DNA of 64,000 nt, from positions 1,550,001 through 1,614,000 of the forward strand of contig NZ_CP088252.1 of the NCBI RefSeq assembly GCF_021117385.1. The letters run 5' to 3'. Numbering within the stretch: position 1 is the first letter of the stretch; the number at the start of each line of letters is the position of its first letter. A program made the position numbers and the translations under genes. Shown piece after piece: positions 53,801 through 64,000 of the stretch. The notes beneath the pieces were generated by a model. That model was given only the letters and a program-made list of their open reading frames with translations. It had not been told where the DNA came from and did not search any database. The DNA is from Frateuria soli. Its GTDB lineage: Bacteria; Pseudomonadota; Gammaproteobacteria; Xanthomonadales; Rhodanobacteraceae.

Positions 53801-54014
53801 CGTCCAGCAGCAAACCCAGACCGTGGTCGCCGCACAAGCGGGCCATGGTGCCGATTGCCGCCACCCCCTCATCGAGCAGCCCGGAAGGTGCAAGTACGTG
53901 GCTGAAGCCGAGCTCCGCTGCGTGCGCCAGCCATGGCGTGCGTGCGCCGCCGCCGGCATCGAGCGCGGCCGGCAAGCTGAGGATGCGGGGCGGCGCGGCC
54001 GCATGTGCCGGCAT
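50883..54014 (-). CDS. glgE: Alpha-1,4-glucan:maltose-1-phosphate maltosyltransferase with N-terminal extension
   Basis: The product has 1043 residues, against about 660 for mycobacterial or streptomycete GlgE. The C-terminal two thirds are typical GlgE: an N domain (VTPCVDEGRFAVKRVVGDVV), YELFPRS, FPPIHPIGRAFRKGRNNSL, DFAIQCSPDHPWL, nucleophile Asp776 in RIFRVDNPHTKPF, Glu805 in LFLSEAFTRP, and GMYSGFELCE. The first 350-400 residues resemble a degenerate alpha-amylase barrel (LAHAAELGFSHVLAPSG, LLLDVDVARPLP) without obvious catalytic acids. It extends alpha-1,4 glucan by two glucose units from maltose-1-phosphate. ATG 54014 follows CTGGAG; it appears to be the first gene of the cluster. Confidence 0.94.
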   Translation of the reverse strand: MPAHAAAPPRILSLPAALDAGGGARTPWLAHAAELGFSHVLAPSGLLDEGVAAIGTMARLCGDHGLGLLLDVDVARPLPADLPLRAGHPDWFRALPDASALPDPRRPAVEAGVHWRFHDDAVAPEALAWWCERLREALQAGAAGLRLRSLDAAPAAWWAHLVDGLRGKAPQALFLGWTQGLAPEELAALKEAAFDYAFCSAEWWDFRAGWFGRELRRVAAVAPPLACAAAPFGDPSADLVFGERDHAGRHRRRAAWFAATCAAGWLMPAGFERDEHQALDIAAEIRAINDWLRGLGPQARTPSAIHIDDAWVGVLRRQGERAWLSLFNARLDVETPVALGAVAGGAASIYGDWTAPDGGPATEPLTLGPGEARVFEGTRTPPVATRTSAATRKQALAAATQAPRIAIEAVTPCVDEGRFAVKRVVGDVVTVEADVFMDGHDRLAVVLRWRALDERHWHEQRMEALGNDRYRGHFTPARVGRHEYTVQAWRDAYASYRHEIVAKHGAGVPIALEMREGQHLVEQTAAGTTPARRKPLRALASALARADDDEARYRLLTAEDTARTLTEADLRAFAVEHPPLRLEVDRRAAQFASWYELFPRSITDDPGRHGTFRDVIGRLPAIQAMGFDVLYFPPIHPIGRAFRKGRNNSLTPGEHDPGSPYAIGSAEGGHTDLHPELGTIEDFRALRDAAQEHGLELALDFAIQCSPDHPWLTEHPEWFDWRPDGSLRYAENPPKKYQDIVNVDFYQDDAVPSLWQALCDVVLYWAGEGVRIFRVDNPHTKPFPFWEWMIARVRSEYPDALFLSEAFTRPKPMYRLAKLGFSQSYTYFTWRHTRQEFVDYLTELAHGAPRDFFRPNFFVNTPDINPYFLQRSGRTGFLIRAALAATLSGLWGMYSGFELCESVPIPGKEEYLDSEKYEIKPRDWNAPGNIVAEITQLNAIRREQPALQSHLGVRFLRADNDQVLFFEKTAPGGRDRVLVAINLDPHHAHSADLHLPLADWDVGEDTPLTVEDLLHDLTLTWRGGRQHVWLGQGMPYAIWRVEA

Positions 54015-54118
54015 AGTGTCTCCAGGGTTGGGGGATGGGCTTGCCGCGGCGGTCGCCGGGCGCTGGCGTCGGGCGCTGGGTTGGGCAGGCACGTCCACTG
54101 TCCCCTGAAACCGGCCCA

Positions 54119-54334
54119 TCAATCGCCGCGTTGGCGGCTGGCGCCGCGCGGCCTGTCCGCATGAGTGGCCTGCGGCCGGTTGGTGTACTGGCGTACCGCC
54201 TGGGTGCTGGTGCCGACCACGGCGATCGCCTCGCGCAGGTCGTGTTCGGAGATTCGCAGTTGCTTGGACCAGTACCGCATCGCGAACGGATCTCTGTCGT
54301 TGATCGTGTTCAGGGTCCGGTCCGACTGGCTCAT
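54119..54334 (-). CDS. DUF3606 small protein
   Basis: The 71 residues include NDRDPFAMRYWSKQLRISEHDLREAIAVVG, which matches the short helical DUF3606 family (about 60 residues, RYW-K-L-VSE--L--A---VG). The C-terminal tail is Arg-rich. The function of the family is unknown. ATG 54334 is the only sensible start. It is divergent from the sirtuin gene across a 203-bp gap. Confidence 0.75.
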   Translation of the reverse strand: MSQSDRTLNTINDRDPFAMRYWSKQLRISEHDLREAIAVVGTSTQAVRQYTNRPQATHADRPRGASRQRGD

Positions 54335-54537
54335 GATTCACCCATGACCGCGTGGCACTGCGGCAGCACAGTCATCTTGGTGGGCGCGCATTGAAGGCGC
54401 CGTCACGTAAAGATGAAACAGTCGTAAACGGTTCCTGCACGAGCGCGACGGGGGCGCATCCATCGTGCTCGCGACATGTGGCGCGTGGCGGCACCAGGGG
54501 GCGTTTCCGCGGGGGCATGTGGCGTCATACTCGGACC

Positions 54538-55347
54538 ATGCAGCCTGCCCCGCTCGCCCGTTTCATCGACACCCATCCCCGCCTGTTCGTGCTGACCGGC
54601 GCCGGTTGCAGCACGGACTCGGGGATTCCCGACTATCGCGACACCGACGGGGCATGGAAACGCACGCCGCCAATTACCTACCAGGCGTTCATGGGCCAGG
54701 AGGGCACGCGCCGGCGCTACTGGGCACGGAGCCTGGTCGGCTGGCGCCACTTCGGCGCGGCCCAGCCCAACGACACCCACCACGCGTTGCACCGGCTGGA
54801 AGCGCAGGGACGGCTCGAGCTGCTGGTCACGCAGAACGTGGACGGCCTGCACCAGCGCGCCGGCCAGCGCCGGGTGGTCGACCTGCATGGAAGGCTGGAC
54901 CAGGTGCGCTGCATGGGCTGCGCCTGGCGCCAGTCGCGCGGGGTCTTCCAGCAGGAGCTCGATCGCCTGAACCCGGGCTGGGCCGAACTCCAGGCCACGG
55001 AGGCGCCCGATGGCGACGCCGACCTGGAAGCGACCTACTTCGACGACTTCCTGGTGCCACCCTGCCCGGCCTGTGGCGGGGTACTCAAGCCCGACGTGGT
55101 GTTCTTCGGCGAGAACGTGCCACGGGAACGCGTGGCGCAGGGGATGCAGTCGCTGGAGGCAGCCGACGCGGTGCTGGTGGTCGGCTCCTCGCTGATGGTG
55201 TTTTCAGGCTACCGCTTCGTGCACGCCGCGGCGCGCACGGGCAAACCGGTGGCCGCGGTGAACCTCGGGAAGACGCGTGCCGACCCGTTGCTGTGCCTGA
55301 AAGTGGAGCAGCCTTGCGCGGAGGCATTGGCGTTTCTGCTGGACTGA
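54538..55347 (+). CDS. NAD-dependent protein deacetylase, SIR2 family
   Basis: This 269-residue sirtuin removes acyl groups from lysine using NAD. It contains the NAD site LTGAGCSTDSGIPDYRD, TQNVDGLHQRAG, the catalytic His in VDLHGRLDQV, zinc cysteines in VRCMGCAWRQ and PPCPACGGVLKPDVVFFGE, and VVGSSLMVFSGYRF. ATG 54538 is taken; ATG 54517 is possible. It could reverse acetylation by the Pat-like GNAT enzyme at 22909-23481, though the genes are far apart. Confidence 0.9.
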   Translation: MQPAPLARFIDTHPRLFVLTGAGCSTDSGIPDYRDTDGAWKRTPPITYQAFMGQEGTRRRYWARSLVGWRHFGAAQPNDTHHALHRLEAQGRLELLVTQNVDGLHQRAGQRRVVDLHGRLDQVRCMGCAWRQSRGVFQQELDRLNPGWAELQATEAPDGDADLEATYFDDFLVPPCPACGGVLKPDVVFFGENVPRERVAQGMQSLEAADAVLVVGSSLMVFSGYRFVHAAARTGKPVAAVNLGKTRADPLLCLKVEQPCAEALAFLLD

Positions 55348-55432
55348 CCTTGCAGGCGCCGCCGATGGCGTTGCTCCACCCTTCCGGCGCGGCCACGACG
55401 GACCGGCGCCCACCCGCAATGGCGTCGTCGCT

Positions 55433-56417
<985 letters not shown>

Positions 56418-56418
<1 letters not shown>

Positions 56419-57217
56419 TGGCTGGCCGGACTGGACCGGGAGCGCCCCGATTGCGCATCTTTGTCACCGGGAGCACCGATGGCCTCGGTCGCGCGGCGGC
56501 CCGTACGCTGCTCGGACAGGGCCATCAGGTCGTCCTGCATGCGCGGTCGAATGCACGCGCTTCGGCTCTTGCGGACCTCGCGCCCCGGGCCGCCGGCGTC
56601 GCGATCGGGGACCTTGGCAGCCGTGCGGAGACCTGCCGGGTCGCCGAGCAGATCAACGCGATCGGGCGCATGGACGCGGTGGTCCACAACGCAGGCATCT
56701 ACGCCCGGCCGTGCCGGGAGACGACGCCCGACGGCCACGCCGGCACGTTGGCGGTGAACACGCTGGCCCATTCATGCTGACGGCACTGATGGAACGACCT
56801 GGCCGGTTGATCTACCTCAGCAGCGGCCTCCATCGCCAGGGCGAAGGACCGCTGGACGACATCGACTGGACCACGCGCCGCTGGGATCCCTCCCGCGCCT
56901 ACGCCGAGAGCAAGCTGTACGTCGTGGCGCTGGCCTTCTTCCTGGCGCGCCGATGGCCTGGCGTCATCAGCAGCGCGGTCGATCCGGGCTGGGTGCGCAC
57001 CCGCATGGGCGGCCCCGGCGCTCCGGTGGACATCGACACGGGACAGCGCACGCAGAGCTGGCTCGCCGCCAGCATGGACCCCGAAGCGCAGGTCAGCGGC
57101 CGCTACTGGCACCACATGAAGCCCCAGCAGCCGGCCGCCCAGGCGATGGACCCCGCCTTCCAGGAGACGCTGATGACACGCCTCGCGGAACTGACCGGCG
57201 TCGTGCTGCCTGCTTGA
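56418..57217 (+). pseudogene. Short-chain dehydrogenase broken by a frameshift
   Basis: The 5' part (from ATG 56418) reads IFVTGSTDGLGRAAARTLL, AVVHNAGIYARP and GTLAVNTLA, then hits a stop at 56778-56780. The SDR sequence resumes in the next frame: FMLTALMERPGRLIYLSSG, RAYAESKLYVVALAFFLARRW, SSAVDPGWVRTRMGGPGAP, ending at 57217. Restoring one base in the CCC run near 56768-56770 gives NTLAPFMLTALM, as expected for the family. All catalytic parts (Gly-rich site, NAG, Ser, YxxxK) are otherwise present, so the shift is recent or a sequencing error. Confidence 0.75.
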
Positions 57218-57235
57218 CCCGGAGATCCCTCCGGG

Positions 57236-58816
<1,581 letters not shown>

Positions 58817-58849
58817 GGCTCGGCCTTTGGCTCCCTCGCCCCCGGCGCA

Positions 58850-58951
58850 GCCGGGGGAGAGGGCTGGGGAGAGGGGGAGGCTTTTGTTGGGCGACCGGGA
58901 GAAGGAAAGCCAAGCGAAGGGCCTCCCCCTCTCCCAACCCTCGCCCCCGGC
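58850..58951. repeat. GC-rich inverted repeat between guaA and guaB
   Basis: Arms 58850-58881 and 58921-58951 are complementary with few mismatches, built on CCTCCCCCTCTCCC and CCCTCGCCCCCGGC. This resembles a dispersed intergenic repeat of Lysobacterales and differs from the three REP-like repeats elsewhere in the window. It may form a transcription-attenuating hairpin between the gua genes. Confidence 0.65.
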
Positions 58952-58981
58952 CGCGCCGGCGGAGAGGGCTTTACAGCCACC

Positions 58982-60466
<1,485 letters not shown>

Positions 60467-60517
60467 TTATACGCGTGCTGGCGTGGTGGTCGCCAGATCC
60501 ACACCCGGCAAAGACCG

Positions 60518-60589
60518 GCAGGAGCCCACTCGTGGGCGATGCTTTGCCTGCGATCCGCCAAAGAGCATCGCCCACGAGTGGGCTCCTGC
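60518..60589. repeat. REP-like long inverted repeat
   Basis: Perfect 26-base arms, 60518-60543 and 60564-60589, sharing the core GGAGCCCACTCGTGGGCGATG, lie in the 178-bp gap between guaB and folD. The arms are nearly the same as those at 50785-50853. Confidence 0.78.
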
Positions 60590-60617
60590 AAGAGCCGACC
60601 ATCCAGCCCCATCGTGA

Positions 60618-61469
60618 TCAGGTGCGGGCTTCGGCGGCCTCGAGGGTATTTTCGATCAGGGTCGCGACCGTCATCGGACCCACGCCGCCCGGTACCGGCG
60701 TGATCCAGCTTGCGCGCTCGGCCGCCGGGGCGAACTCCACATCGCCCACCAGCCGCCCATCGTCGAGCCGGTTGATGCCCACGTCGATCACCACCGCACC
60801 CGGCTTGATCCATTCGCCCTTGACCAGCCCCGGCTTGCCGACCGCGACGATGACAATGTCGGCCTGGCGCACGAACGACTCCAGGTCGCGCGTAAATCGA
60901 TGGCAGCAGGTGGTGGTGCAGCCCGCGATCAGCAGTTCCAGCGCGAGCGGTCGCCCGACGTGGTTGGATACGCCCACGACCACGGCGTGCTGCCCGCGTA
61001 CCGGGCGGTCGGTGTGCCCGAGCAGGGTCATCACGCCCTTGGGGGTGCAGGGGCGCAGGCCGAAGCGGCGCAAGGCCAGCCGGCCCACGTTCACGGCCTG
61101 GAAGCCATCCACGTCCTTGTCGGCATCGATGCGGTCGACCAGCGCGTCCTCGTCGATGTGCGGCGGCAGCGGCGACTGCACCAGGATACCGTGCACGGCC
61201 GGGTCGGCATTGAGCTTGTCGATCAGCGCGAACAGCTCGGCCTGCGTGGTGCTGGCCGGCAGGTCGTAGTCGAAGGAGCGGAAGCCGACCTGGTGGCAGG
61301 CCTTGCGCTTGTTGCGCACGTAGACCGAGGAAGCCGCATCGTCGCCCACCAGCACCACCGCCAGGCCCGGTTCGGGCAGGCCCTGCGCCTTGCGCTCAGC
61401 CACGCGCCGCCCGATGCGATCGAGCAGTTCCTGGGCGATGCGCTTGCCGTCGAGGATGCGTGCGGTCAT
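60618..61469 (-). CDS. folD: Methylenetetrahydrofolate dehydrogenase / cyclohydrolase
   Basis: This 283-residue bifunctional folate enzyme interconverts 5,10-methylene-, methenyl- and 10-formyl-THF. It shows [13 protein letters not shown] (with the catalytic Lys), [42 protein letters not shown], the NADP site [16 protein letters not shown] and [17 protein letters not shown]. The usual Ser-x-x-VG loop reads [14 protein letters not shown] 61469 is the start. Confidence 0.96.
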   Translation of the reverse strand: MTARILDGKRIAQELLDRIGRRVAERKAQGLPEPGLAVVLVGDDAASSVYVRNKRKACHQVGFRSFDYDLPASTTQAELFALIDKLNADPAVHGILVQSPLPPHIDEDALVDRIDADKDVDGFQAVNVGRLALRRFGLRPCTPKGVMTLLGHTDRPVRGQHAVVVGVSNHVGRPLALELLIAGCTTTCCHRFTRDLESFVRQADIVIVAVGKPGLVKGEWIKPGAVVIDVGINRLDDGRLVGDVEFAPAAERASWITPVPGGVGPMTVATLIENTLEAAEART

Positions 61470-61605
61470 GGGTCTGCCTGTTCTGCAAAGGCGCCTATTA
61501 TCCCGCAAACACCCCGGGCCATCGTAGGGTGGCCGCCCCGACCCGGGCCTGCTTCCACACTCCCGGATGGGCGGAAGCCCACTCCATCGCGACGAACGGA
61601 CCGAC

Positions 61606-62169
61606 ATGCCCCTGCCCGCCGACCTGGAACTTGCCGAAGGCCCACTGCTGTTGCGTCCATGGCGCCCGGAAGACGCTCCCGCGTTGCACGTGGCGGTACA
61701 GGAGTCGCTGGAAACGGTCGGTCGCTGGCTGCCCTGGTGCCATGCCGGCTACGGCCTGCAGGAAGCGCGCGACTGGATCGCCCATTGCCGCGAGGGCTGG
61801 ACCGCGGAGGAGCATTTCGCCTTCGGCATGTTCGAAAGCGACAGTGGCGCCCTGCTTGGCAGCGTGGGCCTGAACCAGCGCAACCGCATGCACCGCAGCG
61901 CCGCGCTGGGCTATTGGGTGCGCCAGTCGCGGCAGGGCGAGGGGCTGGCATGGCGGGCGACCCAACTGGCCGCGCGCTTCGGATTCGCCGTGCTGTCGCT
62001 GGCGCGCGTGGAAATCGTCGTGCTGCCGGACAACCACGCGAGCCGGCGGACCGCCGAGCGGGCGGGAGCCCGGTTCGAGGCGATCGCGCGGCACCGGTTG
62101 TGGCTGCCCGAGGGTGCCCGGGATGCGGCGGTGTATGCGCTTGTGCCGGGAGACCTGGAACAGGGTTAG
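61606..62169 (+). CDS. GNAT acetyltransferase, RimJ/RimL-like
   Basis: This 187-residue GNAT protein starts [19 protein letters not shown]. It shows typical RimJ/RimL features: [41 protein letters not shown], the acetyl-CoA loop [19 protein letters not shown], and [20 protein letters not shown]. These enzymes acetylate N-termini of ribosomal proteins or small molecules. ATG 61606 is chosen; an in-frame ATG at 61567 exists. Confidence 0.85.
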   Translation: MPLPADLELAEGPLLLRPWRPEDAPALHVAVQESLETVGRWLPWCHAGYGLQEARDWIAHCREGWTAEEHFAFGMFESDSGALLGSVGLNQRNRMHRSAALGYWVRQSRQGEGLAWRATQLAARFGFAVLSLARVEIVVLPDNHASRRTAERAGARFEAIARHRLWLPEGARDAAVYALVPGDLEQG

Positions 62170-62221
62170 ACGCGGCCGCGGCCGTCGATGCGCGACGGAA
62201 CAGAATCCGCCCGCGACGGGA

Positions 62222-63622
62222 TTACTTCTTGCGCTTCTTCATCTCGCGGATCATCCGCTGGCGCTTGCGCTGCTGGCCTTCGGTGAGGACGTTCTTGCGG
62301 CCGGCGAACGGGTTGTCGCCATCCCGGAAGTCGATCCGGATCGGCGTGCCTTCCAGCCGGTAGCGCTTGCGGAAGAAGTTCTCGAGGTAGCGGCGGTAGG
62401 CCGGCGCGATGTGCTTGGTGCGGCTGCCGTGGATGACGATGGTCGGCGGGTTGGAGCCGCCCGGATGCGCGAAGCGCAACTTGGGTGCGTGGCCGCGCAC
62501 CAGCGGCGGCTGGTAGGCCTCGTAGGCCTTTTCCAGCGTACGGGTGAGGTCGGACGAACCCAACTCGTGGGTCGCCGAGGCGTGCGCACGCACGATCGCA
62601 CGCATCAGTTCGCGCAGGCCCGAGCCGTGCAGCGCCGAGATGAAGACCGTCTTGGCCCAGTCGACGAACACCAGCTTGCGCTCGAGCGTCCGCTGGCACT
62701 GCTCGCGCTGGTAAGCGTCCATGCCGTCCCACTTGTTGACGGCGATCACCAGTGCGCGGCCCTCTTCGACCGCGTGGCCGATCAGGGTGAGGTCCTGGTC
62801 CGCCAGGTTCTCGCGAGCGTCGATCATCAGCACGACGACCTGGCTCGCGGCCATCGACTGCAGCGTCTTGATGACGCTGAACTTCTCAACGGCTTCTTCC
62901 ACGCGCGCCCTGCGGCGCACGCCAGCGGTGTCGATCAACGTGTAGCGCTTGCCGTCGCGCTCCAGCGGCACGCGGATGGGATCACGCGTGGTGCCGGCGA
63001 CGTCGGAGACGATCAGCCGGTTCTCGCCGAGCAGGCGGTTGATCAGGGTGGACTTGCCGGCGTTCGGGCGGCCGACGATGGCGACGCGGATGCTGTCGTC
63101 CTCGACGAGCGCTTCCGATTCGTCTTCGTCCGGCGGGAGCAACGGCAGCGCAGCGGCGATCAAGTCGTCCGTGCCGCGGTTGTGCGCTGCCGACAGTGGC
63201 AGCATCGCGGCGATGCCGAAACGGGCGAACTCGCCGAGGGCGTCCTGCTCCTCCAGACCGTCAGTCTTGTTGACCGCCAGCAGGATCGGCTTTCCGCTGC
63301 GGCGCAGCTCGCCCAGGATGCCCTGGTCCTGCGGCAGCAGGCCGTCGCGGGCATCGACCACGAATACCAGCACCTGCGCCTCGTCGATCGCCAGGCGCAC
63401 CTGCTGCGCGGTCAGCGCATCGAGGCCCTCCTCGACGCCGGACAGGCCGCCGGTGTCGACCACCACGAACGGGCGCGGCCCCAGGTGGCACACGCCGTAA
63501 TGGCGATCGCGGGTGACGCCCGGCATGTCGGCCACCAGGGCATCGCGGCTGCGCGTCAGTGCATTGAAGAGGGTCGATTTACCGACATTGGGACGACCGA
63601 CCAGGGCGACGACGGGCAGCAT
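62222..63622 (-). CDS. der: Ribosome-assembly GTPase Der (EngA)
   Basis: This 466-residue protein has two tandem GTPase domains: GRPNVGKSTLFNALT (residue ~8) with DTGGLSG and NKTD, and GRPNAGKSTLINRLLGEN (~195) with DTAGVRRRARV and NKWDGMD, plus the C-terminal KH-like domain (RRYLENFFRKRYRLEGTPIRIDF) and a Lys/Arg-rich tail. It is essential for 50S assembly. bamB lies 25 bp upstream on the same strand, the usual gammaproteobacterial order. Confidence 0.97.
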   Translation of the reverse strand: MLPVVALVGRPNVGKSTLFNALTRSRDALVADMPGVTRDRHYGVCHLGPRPFVVVDTGGLSGVEEGLDALTAQQVRLAIDEAQVLVFVVDARDGLLPQDQGILGELRRSGKPILLAVNKTDGLEEQDALGEFARFGIAAMLPLSAAHNRGTDDLIAAALPLLPPDEDESEALVEDDSIRVAIVGRPNAGKSTLINRLLGENRLIVSDVAGTTRDPIRVPLERDGKRYTLIDTAGVRRRARVEEAVEKFSVIKTLQSMAASQVVVLMIDARENLADQDLTLIGHAVEEGRALVIAVNKWDGMDAYQREQCQRTLERKLVFVDWAKTVFISALHGSGLRELMRAIVRAHASATHELGSSDLTRTLEKAYEAYQPPLVRGHAPKLRFAHPGGSNPPTIVIHGSRTKHIAPAYRRYLENFFRKRYRLEGTPIRIDFRDGDNPFAGRKNVLTEGQQRKRQRMIREMKKRKK

Positions 63623-63647
63623 GATTCAGCATCTTCCTTGCGGGCGA

Positions 63648-64000
63648 TCAGCGCGCGCCGCCGAGGCGGTAGGCGCCGATGCGGCCTTCCACGTCCTCGA
63701 CGTACACGACGTCACCCACCACCAGCGGCTGGGCACGGATGGCATGCCTGGACAGACGCTCGCGCGCGGCCAGCGCACCGTCGCCGGTCTGCAGCCAGTG
63801 CACGTAGCCTTCGATGTCGCCGACCACCACGTAGTCGCCCTGCACCGCCGGCCCGGTCAGCCAGCGGTACTTGAGCTTGTCGTTCTTCCACATCTCGGCG
63901 CCCGAGCTCTTGTCGAACGCCCACACCTGCGACTCGTCGTCCACGGCATAGAGCGCATTGCCCTTGGTGGCGAGCGACGTGTAGGTGGAGAACGGATGTG
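63648..64000 (-). CDS. bamB: Outer-membrane assembly factor BamB (3' part)
   Basis: About 117 C-terminal codons lie in the window; the gene continues past the right edge. The repeats read LYAVDDESQVWAFDKSSGAEMW, YVVVGDIEGYVHWLQTGDG and DVVYVEDVEGRIGAYRL, the YV-D--G-V-A-D--TG--W blades of the BamB beta-propeller. It is part of the Bam complex that inserts outer-membrane proteins. Position next to der supports the call. Confidence 0.92.
   Translation of the reverse strand, partial: HPFSTYTSLATKGNALYAVDDESQVWAFDKSSGAEMWKNDKLKYRWLTGPAVQGDYVVVGDIEGYVHWLQTGDGALAARERLSRHAIRAQPLVVGDVVYVEDVEGRIGAYRLGGAR

Overview
The window is GC-rich bacterial chromosome, almost fully coding. The housekeeping block at the right end (guaA, guaB, folD, der, bamB), the GlgE/TreS-maltokinase/TreYZ cluster and the REP-like palindromes fit a gammaproteobacterium of the Lysobacterales (Xanthomonadales), probably Rhodanobacteraceae. 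That placement is inferred from gene content; there is no rRNA in the window.

Left part (1-34 kb) is a dense stress and low-oxygen island. It holds seven universal stress proteins, a sulfide:quinone oxidoreductase operon with an RND efflux pump, a CBS / thymidine-phosphorylase-like / PRPP-synthetase-like operon, a soluble hybrid histidine kinase with its OmpR-type regulator, a Crp/Fnr regulator without iron-sulfur cysteines, a zinc alcohol dehydrogenase, a nitroreductase, an OmpA lipoprotein, a BON protein, a Pat-like acetyltransferase, a P-type cation ATPase, phosphoketolase plus acetate kinase, and two L,D-transpeptidases. Eleven exact copies of TTGAY-N4-RTCAA, the FNR/ANR/DNR box, and two one-mismatch copies lie in the gaps, nearly all 60-90 bp before a start codon. 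Several have a weak -10-like hexamer exactly 21 bp downstream. The island therefore reads as one regulon, probably driven by the Crp/Fnr protein at 15806-16528. Its content resembles the mycobacterial DosR dormancy regulon (USPs, CBS protein, nitroreductase, P-type ATPase).

Middle (34-36 kb) is a thin stretch with a TRIC-type membrane protein, a decayed copB remnant, a DUF305 membrane protein, a small orphan ORF and a strong hairpin terminator.

36-54 kb is an alpha-glucan/trehalose cluster, all on the minus strand: GlgE, TreS-maltokinase, GlgB, GlgX, TreZ, MalQ, TreY. Together these make glucan from trehalose (TreS, Mak, GlgE, GlgB) and trehalose from glucan (TreY, TreZ), with GlgX and MalQ trimming.

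54-64 kb is mostly core genome: DUF3606 protein, sirtuin, TadA, a patch of two broken genes (an internally deleted redoxin and a frameshifted SDR), then guaA, guaB, folD, a GNAT enzyme, der and the 3' part of bamB. Three related long inverted repeats of REP type sit in intergenic gaps at 11.8, 50.8 and 60.5 kb, and a different GC-rich one sits between guaA and guaB.
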